Shown here: positions 1 through 11,473 of the stretch, in pieces
How the letters are laid out: each line of letters starts with the position of its first letter
Position numbering within the stretch: the stretch's first letter is position 1
DNA from: Symsagittifera roscoffensis
Taxonomy: Eukaryota > Xenacoelomorpha > Acoela > Convolutidae
Assembly: GCF_963678635.1 (NCBI RefSeq)
Contig: NC_087065.1
Coordinates: forward strand, 59,732,754 to 59,796,753
Length of the DNA stretch: 64,000 nt
Direction: 5' to 3'
The notes under the pieces: generated by a model
What the model saw: only the letters and a program-made list of their open reading frames with translations
Told to the model about the DNA's origin: nothing
The model's database searches: none
Program-made: the position numbers and the translations under genes

Positions 1-61
1 CTATGAGGAAGGGGTAAACCTCTTCGTCATCTGGACTATCGTCACTTTGAGTGTGGCTCAT
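1..61 (-). CDS. 5' end of an unidentified acidic ORF, cut by the window edge
   Basis: An ATG on the minus strand at 59-61 opens a frame that runs off the left edge after 20 codons. The visible residues are rich in Asp, Glu and Ser. It overlaps the last codons of the ORF at 42-506 in a different frame, the compact arrangement seen in retroelements and viruses. Nothing more can be said from 20 codons. Confidence 0.3.
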   Translation of the reverse strand, partial: MSHTQSDDSPDDEEVYPFLI

Positions 62-506
62 TTTTTCGTTTAATGACTGTTAATATATAACTATCGATGT
101 GTCTAATTGGTTGATTCCAATTATACAAGTGTACTGGTTTGTGTTTATTTTGCTTTTTTATTCTTCTTTTTCCTCTTTTTGATGAATTTGAAGTTGTTTC
201 TGAATCGGAAAAATATATTTGATCGTGAATGGGACATTTTTTATCAATCGATTCTTTTAATTTGTAGAGTTCATCTAAGTTGCTGGCTTCTGATTCTGCT
301 GAAAATGCGTTTCTATTTTTTGAAAATCTTTTTTGTGTGATTTGTTTTTGTTTGTTTATTATTTTTCTTATTATTGTTAGTCGTTTTGTTCTAATGTATC
401 CAACTGTTTGTGTATGAGGTGTGATTACAAGATCGTATTTTTGGTTATCTATTTCACAGTTGTGTAAAACGATTGTTTGTTTATTTGCTAGATTTTTGAA
501 TGACAT
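42..506 (-). CDS. unidentified 154-aa ORF overlapping the next ORF
   Basis: A 154-codon minus-strand ORF with an ATG start. The product is basic and polar, rich in Lys, Arg, Asn, Ser and Ile, with a Lys/Arg cluster at about residues 110-122. I see no signal peptide, membrane segment or known catalytic motif, and I do not recognise the family. Its last codons overlap the ATG of a second ORF that leaves the window at position 1, so the pair may be the first ORFs of another minus-strand retroelement whose leader or LTR would lie in 507-2300. That link is inference; a chance ORF in AT-rich DNA is possible. Confidence 0.35.
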   Translation of the reverse strand: MSFKNLANKQTIVLHNCEIDNQKYDLVITPHTQTVGYIRTKRLTIIRKIINKQKQITQKRFSKNRNAFSAESEASNLDELYKLKESIDKKCPIHDQIYFSDSETTSNSSKRGKRRIKKQNKHKPVHLYNWNQPIRHIDSYILTVIKRKNEPHSK

Positions 507-2023
507 AAGGTTTAGGATGAGGGATGCAAAAAATTGTTAGGTGATTTCTATTTTCTTAGACTGTTAGTCCTTACGATTTTTCGGTTAGCTTAATCTGGGT
601 CTTTTTGTTCAGGGTTGGAGAGAAAAGTATATCGATTCCGAAGAATAGTTTTTTATTTTCTCGTGGCTAGTCTAAGCTAAGGTGTTAACTTACTTAATCT
701 TACTTAGGGGTAGTGATTGTGTTCAAGGGTTGGAGAATAGTAAATCGATCCACAAGGTTCAGGTATAATTAGAACGCAAGTAGTTCGTTAGATACTATTT
801 TAAACTTACTAAGTCTCAGATTTATCCTGGGTCTGGTAAGAGGAGGGTTCAAGTGAAGGATGAATAACCGAAGTTCTTCACTATTTGTCCTAATTTTGAA
901 TGGTTAATTTTGTTGAAAAATTTCTATTAGTCTTGGGTTTTTTTTGGAAGGGTTGGATAGTGAATCGACGTTTGAGGTCGTTAGACACTTGTTAAGTAGG
1001 TGGGGGAGAACAAAATTGTTCTTTTTGATCCAAGGATAGGCCTTGATGATCAGGTTTTAAATTTAATGAAATAGAAAATTTATTAAGATCCAAGAATAAG
1101 CCTTGATGATCTAATTTTAAAATTAAGTGAATATAATTTATTTTGGTTTAAATTTATTTAAGAAAAAGATTTAGTTTTTTAATGATATTAGTGAGCTTAT
1201 GATTGCTGTTATGTTTAGGTGATGAAGCTGGGACAACAGATGATTTTATGATTACTAACAATTTATTGTCATGCTACTAATTTTGATTTTGATTTTCAAT
1301 AAATATTTTTCAAACATGTTTTATATAAGACTGCAGAAATTAAGAAAACGATCTGAGATCTTTTTATCAATCGTTATTGTATATTAATAATTTGGTTTAG
1401 CGCCTGAAATGATCATGAAGATTGACTTCAAAATTTTATGTTTGCAAATGAAAATCTAAATTCATTGCTGATAAGATTCTAAATATAAATGTTTGTGTTG
1501 GCTTTTGCCGTACAATCATAAAACTATATGGTAAGTTTCTACTTTGTCGTATGTCGTCTCTTGTTCGAGGTCTTCTTACAATTCCGGGTAGTTCTGTTAT
1601 CGTTCGGAATATCGGCTCTGATCTATTGAGTCGTAGAGACATTTCGATTAAATTATTATCGTATAACATTTTTAAAATGTTTTGTTTAAATTCTAATCTA
1701 TTTTTGGTTAAATCTAAGCTATTAAGGTCTTATTCGAGACTTATGGTCGCACCAGATGAGTTATGTCCTTTGTGGTTAACTCATAGAGTAATTTCGGATA
1801 GGGTACACCGTCTGCTCGTCACGCTATCTTATTTTCAGCCGGATAGATTCGTGCAACTTCTTAGTCTAATACCGATCCTAATCTTACTCTTATACTTTCT
1901 AGTCTCAGGGTGTTTAACTAGTCTCTGCTAGGCTCAATAGATCTAGGGTATACTGGTTTATTGCGGGTGCTGAAGTTCTCTTGGAGAGACAACTAATTTC
2001 TAAGTTAAATTCAAATCTCTCTG
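507..2023. other. non-coding AT-rich region with short diverged repeats
   Basis: No convincing gene. A phrase built on ggttggagaatagtaaatcg recurs in diverged form near 615, 727 and 950, and a block starting gatccaagrataRgccttgatgat occurs twice, at about 1029 and 1087. It could be the LTR or leader of the unit at 1-506, but no matching second copy is in the window. Confidence 0.35.
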
Positions 2024-2051
2024 GTGCTGAAATTACAAGTAATTTCAGCAC
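2024..2051. repeat. perfect 12-bp inverted repeat with 4-nt loop
   Basis: gtgctgaaatta at 2024-2035 is exactly reverse-complemented at 2040-2051 with caag between. It could form a stem-loop or be the end of a palindromic element. Confidence 0.6.
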
Positions 2052-2084
2052 TTACAAATAAGTGGGTTGTTAGTTAGATGGATC

Positions 2085-2141
2085 ATGATTGGTTAATATT
2101 AAATACTTTACAGTGGTAAAGTATCTAATTTATCCAATCAT
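2085..2141. repeat. 57-nt imperfect hairpin
   Basis: The arm 2085-2111 pairs with 2116-2141 around a 4-nt loop. The inner ten base pairs (atactttac against gtaaagtat) and the outer pairs (atgattgg against ccaatcat) are perfect, with a few mismatches in the AT-rich middle. Size and shape resemble a short precursor hairpin or a tiny MITE. Confidence 0.5.
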
Positions 2142-3330
2142 AAAATGTAGTTTAGATCAGGTTCCATGTTGAACGAGCTGCTTTATCGATAACTTCAAAT
2201 AAAATTTAAAATACATCACTAATTTACTGCTGAAATTTTGACAAATAATTTCTGATTGTGAAACGAAAGGAAACTTTTCTAGTCGACTTCTCTTCCTCCG
2301 CTGTTTTGTTGCCCGCTTACCCTTGTTGCTTACGACTTCAATTTAAAATGTGATTTTAAAAGCTTTCATCAAAATTTTTCACCTAGAACTTAAATTGGCA
2401 ACAAAATAGCAAAGGAAAATTAGTTTTTCATAATATTAAATTGTTGGAAAATAATTGGATGATGGATATTTGGTTTTTCGATGAGAAAATTGAAGAAGCA
2501 AAGTCGAATAAGCTGAAGAAACTGTGTTATCGCATGGCAAATAACTCAGATGAGTGGAAAACGATCTGAAAGGGGATTATGAATAACCAACCTCTGCTGT
2601 GTAAGCAGTCTAACCTCTGCAAAAGATTGGGTTGTTTTTTTATTTGATTCCAATATTGACTCGTGATGCCAAATCCGCCAACTCGATTTTCATGAGTGTC
2701 AAATTGGCGTCAATAATGTTCTGAAAAGCCCGCAAATAAATTTGACCAAAATAGGGTAATTCTTTCTAAACATGCAACTCTTGGTGATTTTGATGTTTCT
2801 TTCGGGGCAAAGATCACCACAAATGAAATTTATCTAGCAGTATTTTGGGCAAAAAAAATCTTGGTGAAAAAAATTCTTACTCTCGAATCTTTAATCCGCT
2901 AACCAATTTGAACAAGATAGTGCTATTGATGTCAAGTAGAGATGATTACGCTTGCCGCCTTTTCGTCCGATTTAGGGCAAACTTTACCTCGTGACACTTG
3001 ACAACCTAACTACCCAGGTTGACCTTCATTAACCAAAAATGGTAGTCATTCAATTCCTTATATGGAGCTTATGAAAAATGCTAGCCATACAGTACTTGTA
3101 TATGGGAAATATATGAATACTTTTTTTTGGTTACAAGCAAAAACATTTTGAATCATAATTTCAAAAAGCTCCCAATAATTTCAATAACATTTATTTGTAT
3201 CAAAATTAGTTTTTTTTTTAAAATGTTTCCATTAAGACTGCATGTATAATTGAAAAAAAAATTGTTCTTGATGAAAGCCAGTTGCTCAGCAATTTAGCAA
3301 TTTTGTGTAAATTTGCCTTTTACAAACTAG
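2142..3330. other. intergenic, no gene seen
   Basis: AT-rich sequence with no ORF worth calling. Near 2590-2625 the phrase aacctctgc occurs twice. The stretch 3050-3115 carries a diverged piece of the 4.8-5.8 kb repeat family (agctagccata-like sequence followed by catacag). Confidence 0.4.
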
Positions 3331-4686
3331 AACAAGACTGCTCGTATCAGGGCGAAGCCCTGAATTTTCCGACTGCCTTTCAAGGTTTATGGAGCCGTAA
3401 TAACATTAAAAAATTCAATGAAATAAAATAAAATGAATTTTTTTTTCTGAATTTGAAATTTTTTTTGAAAATCATCCCCACACACGCCATATAGAGTGCA
3501 AAATGATAGATTTCGCTCCTTGTAACAAACCATTTATGGCAAATAAGCTTCTTTAAACCAATTTGGAGCGATTTCTAAGACGGATTAACTCTCCGCTTAC
3601 GCGTTAATAGCGCGAAATATATCGCGCGTTAATTGTCCCAAATTGGCCAAAATGGCAATCTTTAAACCCCCGCAACTTTACGAAAAATGATCACAGGTGA
3701 AATATCTTTTCAAATTTGAGCTCAGGACAACAATAGCTTTCGAATGATATTTAAAAATTTTGTCAAAAATGGCTAGTTAAAAAGTCGAAATTTGTCTGAA
3801 GAAAAAAAAACCCAACCCCGAGCACAAATATTTCGTTACTTTCGTATCGAAAGTCGGAACAATTATAACCAAGAAACAATTAAAGAAAATTAAATTATCC
3901 AGATTTGCTTTCTTGAAGTGATCAGAATTCCATTGTTTTTCTCGAACTTAATGGTACCAATGCCAATAAAAAAATTGTGCTTGTTTTGTGCTTGTTTGTG
4001 TAAAATCGGGTAAAGTTCTCATAAGATTTTTTCAGAAAATTGTATCGCAGTTTTTATGAGATTTTCTGAATAGATGGTAAATCTTATTTTGTTTCTGAAG
4101 AGAAAAAGAAAAATGTGTGTTATGAACTAATTGTTTATTTAGTCGTTTCCTTATTGTTCCGAATTTCGATACGAAAGTAACGAAATATTTGTGCTCGGGG
4201 TGGGGTTTTTTTTTTCTTCAGACAAATTTCGACTTTTTAACTAGCCGGTTTTTGACGGAATTTTTTTAATATCATTCGAAAACCATTGTTATCCTGAGCT
4301 TAAATTTCAAAAGACATTTCACCAGTGATCTTTTTTCGTAAAGTTATGAGGGTTTAAAGATTGCCATTTTGACCAATTTGGGACAATTAACGCGCGATAT
4401 AATTCGCGCTATTAACGCGTAAGCGGAGATTTAATCAGTCTTATAAATCGTTCCAATTGATTGAACGAAGCTGATTTGCCATAATTGATTTGTTTAAAGG
4501 AACAAAATCTATCTTTTTGTACTTTATATGTGGGGGATGATTTTCAAAAAAAAATTCAAATTTTAGAAAAAAAAAATCATTTTATTTTATTTTATTGAAC
4601 TTTTTATGTTTTTACTGCTGCTCCATAAACCTCAAAAGGCAGTCGGAACATTCAGGGCTTCGTCCTGGTACGAGCAGTCTTGTTCT
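3331..4686. mobile_element. foldback element: two ~540-bp arms head to head
   Basis: The left arm at 3331-3874 begins aacaagactgctcgtatcag and ends with the segment around cgtatcgaaagtcggaacaa. The right arm at 4151-4686 is its reverse complement. The arms are separated by about 276 bp of AT-rich spacer. They align over their full length with scattered mismatches. There is no transposase ORF, so this is a non-autonomous foldback/MITE-like element or two inserts facing each other. A third copy at 5153-5694 shows that one arm is the repeat unit. Confidence 0.6.
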
Positions 4687-4880
4687 GTTAGGAAACAACG
4701 AAATTCACATTAGAGAAAAGCTGAAGGCTATAAAACCTTGGTTGACTAAAAATTGTAGTCGTTCAAATTCTCATGTATAGCCTATACATTTCATCTATTC
4801 AAAATTTTACATAAAACATTATGACTAACATTCTTCCATTGTGGGCGTTTTATGACTATTATTCTGTCATACATGGGAAG

Positions 4881-4968
4881 AATGACTAGCATTCCGCCAT
4901 ACATGTCAATTGTGTTTCTATGAGAACTGAATGGTCAGTCTGACCTATGAGTATCCGTTATTCAGGAT
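4881..4968. repeat. outer inverted repeat, left copy
   Basis: aatgactagcattccgccat and the following ~70 bp are reverse-complemented at 5697-5784. The pair brackets the third copy of the foldback arm. Related tgactaRcattcttcc phrases also occur near 4827 and 5071. Confidence 0.5.
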
Positions 4969-5152
4969 CTTTGTGTTTAGCAAAATTCAAACTTGCATAA
5001 ACATGCATAATGTTTTTTTTGGAGTTTTGAAAGTTCACGGAAGATAGCTGGTCATTTTTGACTAGCATTCTTCCGCAAATCTTCAGTACTCGGAAATTTT
5101 CCTTGTTTCGTTTCTATTTTCGTTTATGTATGTTTTTATTTGTTTCTACACT

Positions 5153-5694
5153 CAACAAGACTGCTCGTATCAGGGCGAAGTCCTGAATGTTCCGACTGCC
5201 TTTTAAGGTTTATGGAGCAGCAGTAATAACATGAAAAATTAAAAGAAATAAATTAAAATGAAAACTTTTTTTCTAAAATTTGAAATTTTTTATAAAAATC
5301 ATCCCCCACAGGCCATATTAAGTACGAAGTGATAAATTGCGCTCCTATTAACAAATCAATTATGGCAATTAAGCTTCGTTCAACCAATTTGGAACGATTT
5401 ATAAGACGGATTAAATCTCCGCTCACGCGTTAATAGCGCAAATTATCTCGCGCGTTAATTGTCCCAAATTGGTCAAAATGGCCAAAATGGCAATCTTTAA
5501 ACCCTCATAACTTTACAAAAAATGATCACAGGTGAAATATCTTTTCAAACTTAAGCTCAGGATAACGTTACCTTTTGAATGATATAAGAAATTCCGTCAA
5601 AAATAGCTAGTTAAAAAGTCGAAATATGTCTGAAGAAAAAAACCCACCCCGAGCACAAATATTCCGTTATTTTCGTATCGAAAGTCAGAATAAT
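5153..5694. repeat. third copy of the foldback-arm repeat
   Basis: Same orientation as 3331-3874, with matching start (aacaagactgctcgtatcag) and end (cgtatcgaaagtcagaataa). It is flanked by its own inverted repeats at 4881-4968 and 5697-5784, suggesting it sits inside, or forms part of, a larger inverted-repeat element. Confidence 0.6.
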
Positions 5695-5696
5695 AA

Positions 5697-5784
5697 CCCT
5701 GGATAACGGAAACCCATAGGTCTAAGCAATTTTTCGCTTCTCATAGAAAAACTATTCACATGTATGGCGGAACGCTAGTCATAC
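5697..5784. repeat. outer inverted repeat, right copy
   Basis: Reverse complement of 4881-4968 with a few mismatches; the core is acatgtatggcggaacgcta. Confidence 0.5.
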
Positions 5785-6298
5785 GATTTCTCATGTGTGG
5801 TAGTGTTGTAGTCATACAACTCGCACAATGAAGGAAAGATACACATATAATTTTCATATAATTTTCTAAAAGTATGAAAAATTTGAGCCATATCAAACTA
5901 GTGTGAACAGAATTTGTAGTCCTCCTTGTTTTTATGGCCTCAAAAATTTTCTTTAAATTGAATTCGGTTGCTTTCTATTAGAGTATCTTTCTAACTACAT
6001 TTTACCATGTAATACTTTTTTTTGCTCTTGCTAATTGAAAAAAGATTTGCCACCCAATTGGAAAACTTTTTTTCTCAAGGGCTACACATGTTTTGCTAGG
6101 CTACTTAAAAAGAAAAAATTCTGTGTGAAAAACTATTACGTGACTTAGCATTTAATGTGTTTTCGTAGTACCTTTGACCTTGTCTCACCTTGAAAATGCG
6201 ACGGAGACCAATCAAATAAATTGTTGAACGGTTTGTTACATCAAGTATACTCAGTTTATTTCTTCTTTAAAAGACTACTGGATACTTTGGCAAATCTT
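5785..6298. other. intergenic, no gene seen
   Basis: AT-rich, no ORF or repeat that I could link to another part of the window. Confidence 0.4.
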
Positions 6299-8390
6299 GT
6301 TTTGACTAGACTCACATGAAACCAAAAGAAGACAGCTTAGTTAGTGAAAATTTAAATTAAGTAGCTCAAAAAAACGAGACGACAAATACCATTTAATCAT
6401 TGCAAAAAATCAAACATTCATTAAAAAAACTTTTTTATGTTCCAATGAAGCTCGCAACATTCAAAATAAAAATTTTTAAAAATTAATTTAAAAAATTGTC
6501 AATAGTCCTAATTATAACAAAAGGAACAGAAAAAGACAAAATTAAATTTACTGAAGAAATATAAAAAAGAAAAAGAATATGGAACAGGAACATCTTGCGA
6601 AGTTTGTTTTAAAATTTATGTTTTTGCCTGCCTGGGCAACAAAAACGGCAATTTTTCAAAACTGAGATTGCAGGCCAATTTCGATCAAGAATATTTCATC
6701 AGATTCTCGGTCGAAAAAATTGATGTTTACGCTCGGATTGGTTTCAGAAATAAGGAACTGATAAAGAAGAATTCGGTCATAATTGATCTTGCGGCAAGAC
6801 AATCGCCGTCAATGGCGCGTGTTATTTTCATGTTTTTGCGGAACATTATAGCGCGTGTTGTTTTCTAATGGTTGAGCGTGTTATTTTCTAGTTGCTGCGG
6901 ATTATTCAAAAGCAAACCATAAACGAAAAAAAAACCGATTGCAAAATATATATACTGAAGCGTAAATAATTGGTTGAAACCAAAATTGTTGATAGATGTC
7001 ATGAACAGCTCCATGAACCAAGTACTTGCAGAAAATTGGTTCATAACGGTAGAAAAGAGTTAGTTCCCAAAATGTCGAGAATCTACTTAACAATTGTCCG
7101 TCCTTTGGTACCTACTTAAGAATTGCCATCCCTATTAATAAAAACAGTAAATTGTTTTGACTAGGCTCACATGAAACCAAAAAGAGACAGCTTTGTTAAT
7201 GAAAAATTTAATTAAGTAGCTCAAAAAAAACGAGACGACACATATCATTTAATCACTGCAAAAGATCGAATATTTATAAAAAAAACTTTTTATGTTGTTT
7301 TTTCCAATCTAAACAAAGAAATATCTTGCTATTTAGTTCTATGGTGAAATAAATAGATCAGACAAAAAATTTTAAATTTTTTGTTTTTGGCTGCCTGGGC
7401 AACAAAAACGGCAATTTTTCAAGACTGAGATTACAGGCCAATTTCGATCAAGAATATTTTATCAAATTCTCGGTAGAAAAAAGTGATGTTTACCCTCGGA
7501 TTGGTTTCAAAAATAAGGAAAGGATAAATAAGAAATCATTCTGATATTTTGGCGTAATTTTGTACACAATAAAAATTTTTAAAAATTAATTTAAAAAATT
7601 GTCAATAGTCCTAGTTATAACAGACGGAACAGAAAAGACAAAATTAAATTTACTGAAGAAATTTAAAAAAGAAAAAGAAGATGGAACAGAAATATCTTGC
7701 GAAGTTTGTTTCAATTTCATAACAAGTGCTTGTATGGTGAAATAAATAGAGCAGACAAAAATATTACGTTTTTTGTTTTTGGCTGCCTGGCCAACAAAAA
7801 CGGCAATTTTTCAAAACTGAGATTACAGGCCAATTTCGATCAAGAATATTTCATCAAATTCTCGGTAGAAAAAAGTGATGTTTACCCTCGGATTGGTTTC
7901 AAAAATAAGGAAATGATAAATAAAAAATCATTCTGATATTTTGGCGTAATTTTGTACAAAAATAATGTTTTCTGAACAATTTGAAAAAGTAATTAGACTA
8001 AATTTCTGGAAGATTTCGGTCATAATTGATCTTGCGGCATGCAAATTGCCGTCAAGGGCGCGTGTTATTTTCAAGTTTTTGCGGAAAATTATAGCGCGTG
8101 TTGTTTTCTAATGGTTGAGCGTGTTATTTTCTAGTTGTTGCGGATTGTTCAAATGCAAACCATAAACTAAAAAAATCGATTGCAAAAAATATATACCAAA
8201 GCGTAAATAATTGGTTGAAACAAAAACTGTTGATAGATGTCATGAACAGCTCCGAGAACCAAGTACTTCCAGCAAATTGGTTTATAACGGTAGAAAAGAG
8301 TTAGTTCCCAAAATGTGGAGAATCTACTTAACAATTGCCCTCCCTTTGGTACCTACTTAAGAATTACCACCCCTATTATTAAAAGCAGTA
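6299..8390. repeat. tandem duplication with three copies of an internal ~160-bp block
   Basis: Both units begin ttttgactagRctcacatga (6299 and 7157). Unit 1 is 6299-7156, unit 2 is 7157-8390. An internal block starting acaaaaacggcaatttttca occurs three times, near 6640, 7405 and 7793, and unit 2 is longer because it holds two of them. Both units end with a shared segment from about 6775 and 8015 that contains gcgcgtgttattttc phrases and finishes near ggtacctacttaagaatt. Short ORFs inside (for example 6668-6868 and 7697-7936) share peptide sequence only because the DNA is duplicated. Confidence 0.6.
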
Positions 8391-9391
8391 AATTAGCGCT
8401 AGAGGTATTGAGATTTTTTAATTTTGCTGCAATCTGACTGATTGAAAATACGTTATATTAACCTACTTAGCAATTGCCCCCCTTTTTTAAAAGGGGGTAA
8501 TTGTTAAGTAGATCCAATGTCGATTGCATGCATTAAAAAAAACTAAGATGTCCAGCGTGGAATAATAATTACATCCTGATGAGCATTTTTGAAGCCATGA
8601 TAACGCATGAACCCAAAAAATTAACATGACTGTTTCAATGCGAGAATTACTGGTATCAAGTTGTCTATTTGCAGACTAAAAACACGAAATTTACAAATTA
8701 CACAAGATTCTCTTCAAAATTCATTATTTTTTAATAATCCTTAACATGGTTAAATTTCCATTTTAGAACATACTTCATTTGCCAATACTAAAAAGGAATT
8801 ATTTATTCAAAACATTGAGTAGGCAAATTAACAAAAGCTAGAATTTTTGGTTATTCTAAAATTTTTTCGTTCTAACTTATAGGAGACCATGTCCAAATAG
8901 TACCGAAAAGTAACAAAATTTTCAAATGCTTGTGACTTTTGCTGTGAGCGTAGAGATAGATGTGAACTCGAATTTCGCAAAACTGGCTGAAAAAGAAGCT
9001 GCAAGTTTAACTTAGTCAGATTTTTAGTAGAGCGGTGTATACTGTCTTTTGAGTTAAGCCATGTCCTTGGTGTGTTCTCCTCACACCAGTTTGCCAGTAA
9101 ATATACCTTGCATCAATTCAGCAAAAACGGTAAACGCTACAAAAAGACGTTAGCAAACGCAAGTAGATGGTTGATGAGTTCGTAGCACGCAATCAATTGA
9201 CCGACTGAAGTTCATATTAGTTGAGTATCGAGAAAAAATTTGAAAAAAAAACAAAACCGATCTTTATAAAAGAAATCTTTGGCAAATTTTTGTTTGCGCG
9301 ACCATTGCCTTATCGAGGAAAGCAACATACAAGGTTTGATGCTCTAGCCTTGTATCTGAATATCAAACACTGTTCTCCGCAGCACCTTTGT
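8391..9391. other. intergenic, ends at the truncation point of copy B
   Basis: No gene recognised. A short phrase aRcaattgccccccttttttaaaaggggg near 8471 is a local palindrome-rich stretch. Homology to copy A begins abruptly at about 9392, marking the left breakpoint of copy B. Confidence 0.4.
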
Positions 9392-9598
9392 ATATGCTGC
9401 CATCAATAAGACTTCAGTGGGGCGGTCCCCACGGTTATCATGCCGCAAGATGTTTATTAAGGCGGCCAGCAACATGACTACCTCTGGGTCCTCCAGAGCG
9501 AAGTCTCGATCCATCAGCCGACGATAGATCGCATCTACCATTGGTCCCACATTAGCCTCTGCCAGGTCCATCAATTCGTTCAAGTTGAAGTTGTCCAT
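9392..9598 (-). pseudogene. N-terminal fragment of the SGNH ORF (copy B)
   Basis: Starting from ATG at 9598, about 69 codons match the start of the copy A SGNH ORF (residues MDNFNL to about the EVLLMAAY segment). Homology then ends abruptly; the remaining codons to 9344 are unrelated flank. The shared ATG context identifies the true start in both copies and shows that the SGNH ORF is a family feature. Confidence 0.75.
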
Positions 9599-9938
9599 GT
9601 TCCTGCAGATTTGATTCTATTATCGGTTCGATGAAATGAAATCAAGTGAATGATTAAATGATCAATCAAGATCTAGAAATGAGGTCACGAATATCACATT
9701 TGTCAGTCTTACACCATTTTTTTTTATTTTTTTTTTTCAAAATCAGTCAGATAAAAAGATTTTGATCCTAAAATTTATTAAAATCAATACGTTTCTAAAA
9801 TTTTGGAATTCGACCTAAAAATCGACAGTCCGAACTTTGGATCTATTCCTAAGATCGTCACTCGGTTATTCATGGTCACTAACTATTTCTTACCCAGGGT
9901 ATTAATAACATAACACATAACATAACATAACACCTATA
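9599..9938. other. spacer between macro-domain ORF and SGNH ORF (copy B)
   Basis: Homologous to 31562-31957 of copy A, including aaaattttggaattcgacct and aactttggatctattcc. No ORF. It may hold the splice acceptor or internal promoter for the downstream ORF; I cannot see which. Confidence 0.5.
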
Positions 9939-10236
9939 TCACACACAACACACATTTAGGATGACGCTTTCCTGCATGCCACCTAATCTTAAGTAATATT
10001 TCTTATGTAAGTATACTTGTATATTAGTATCAGAGAAGATCACGTTTATCAGTGCATACAGCTCCCGTGGATGCAGTCGACTTCTGTTCGGTTCGTACAC
10101 TGGAAGCGAGAGCTCCTTTGCTTCCCTTTCCACAATGAAGTCTCTCAATCTCGTCAAGGACAAGACTAGGTACTAGACTCAGTCTATAAAACCGTCCCTC
10201 CTGGTGCACTTCCGTAACCATGAAGGGTCCCTCCAC
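9939..10236 (-). pseudogene. integrase tail fused by deletion to C-terminal half of macro domain (copy B)
   Basis: Two short overlapping frames. One (to about 10184) carries the integrase GPF motif and the following TEVHQEGRFYRLS segment. The other (10163-9939) carries the last ~65 residues of the macro-like domain, including the SLTRLRDF and KELSLPVY blocks and the DTNIQVYLHKK end. Relative to copy A about 1.2 kb is deleted between them (the acidic linker and the first half of the macro domain), with the junction near 10165-10175. The breakpoint shows a short match (agtct/agtact). Confidence 0.7.
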
Positions 10237-11473
10237 TTTTTAGGAGCTTTTTTGTACCTTTTGGTGGTATAACGTTCTGAAATACCCACAAGTAGTCTCC
10301 TACCCAGTAAGCCTTTGCACCAGCTACTTTTTTATCGAATCTTTTCCTCTGCCTTGCCTGTGCCTGCAGGGTGTTCCGTCTACACAAGTCGTTTAGTTCT
10401 TGTTGACGTCTAATCACATCCCTCACGTAGACTTGTGGTGATGTTTTCTTCCCCTCATACTCGGGGTAAAAGAAACTCAAGGGCAAAGACTTCTCGTGTC
10501 CTGTTAACATCATGTGTGGACTAACTCCGGTGGTGGAGTGTTGCATGCTGTTGCAATCTCCCATCACCTGTGGAAGATATCTGTCCCAATCGGTCATGTA
10601 CCTGGAACAATATACCCTCAGCATCGAAACTAACGTCCTATTTTGCCATTCCACTAAGCCATTTGTCTGGGGATGGTAAGTCGTGGAGTGGGCCTGAGCC
10701 ACCTGCGAACACCTCATGAGCTCTTTCGTAAGTTCTCCCACGAAAGCTGTTCCGTTATCCGATTGAAACGTCATTGGACAACCATGTCTGGCTATCCACA
10801 TTTTGATTAGGTGATCGCACGTCTCTTCTGCTAAGGAAGTTATGCAGGGCACGGCCTCTGCATACTTCGTGAAGTGATCTATCATGACCAAGACTTGATT
10901 GTAACCACTGTCTGTCATGCGTGTCTTTTGGTGATCAATCTGTACCACCTCGTTAAATTCAGATGACTCGATCGACTGCAAGGGAAATCGCAATTTCCTT
11001 AGATCCTTGACCTGTTGGCATGACAGACATGCTGTTACCCACTTCTCGCATGCCTTTTTCGTCCCAGGCCCCTCAATGCATTTCAGGATCCTCTGGTATA
11101 CTTTGTCGATTCCCTGATGGCCCATTTGACCATGTGACCTCAATAAAAGTTCTGTCTGATAGAGTTGCGGCAACACTATTGCGTTATACTTGTACAGGAC
11201 TCTGTCTTCTTCTCTTCTCTGGCAAGCGACGATCCCGTCCTTGTTCAGATGTAACCTTCTGCAAAAATACTGTCTAGGAATGCGGTAACTGTCTTCCTCC
11301 AGATCGCCTTTGTCCGGAGCCCCATTTTCGATCCACTTTTTCAGGTTGCTTGTCATGCTGTCATTTCTTTGCGCTTTTAGTAGGTCCGATAGTCTGTATC
11401 TCGCCTTCAAGTACATCTTCATGGCCCTCATCTGACGATTCAGCTCATTGGGCTGATGCGTGTCTTCTTCCAT
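10184..11473 (-). pseudogene. integrase of copy B
   Basis: A 429-codon frame covering the integrase. Visible are the HHCC zinc-binding motif (H-x4-H in SHGQMGH, C-x2-C in CLSC) and the catalytic D,D-35-E core (Asp in QIDHQK, Asp in QSDNGTAF, Glu in NGLVEWQ). It begins in the linker upstream of the integrase. The C-terminal end leaves frame at the run CTAAAAAG just before the GPF motif, the same place as the break in copy A. The upstream neighbour is a linker and RNase H in other frames, so this is a fragment of a broken polyprotein gene. Confidence 0.8.

Noticed and set aside
6668-7936. Gene encoding the repeated ANFDQEYFI peptide (6668-6868, 7697-7936)
   Set aside because: It lies inside the duplicated repeat, the copy at 7385-7545 is not open from a start, and no domain is evident.
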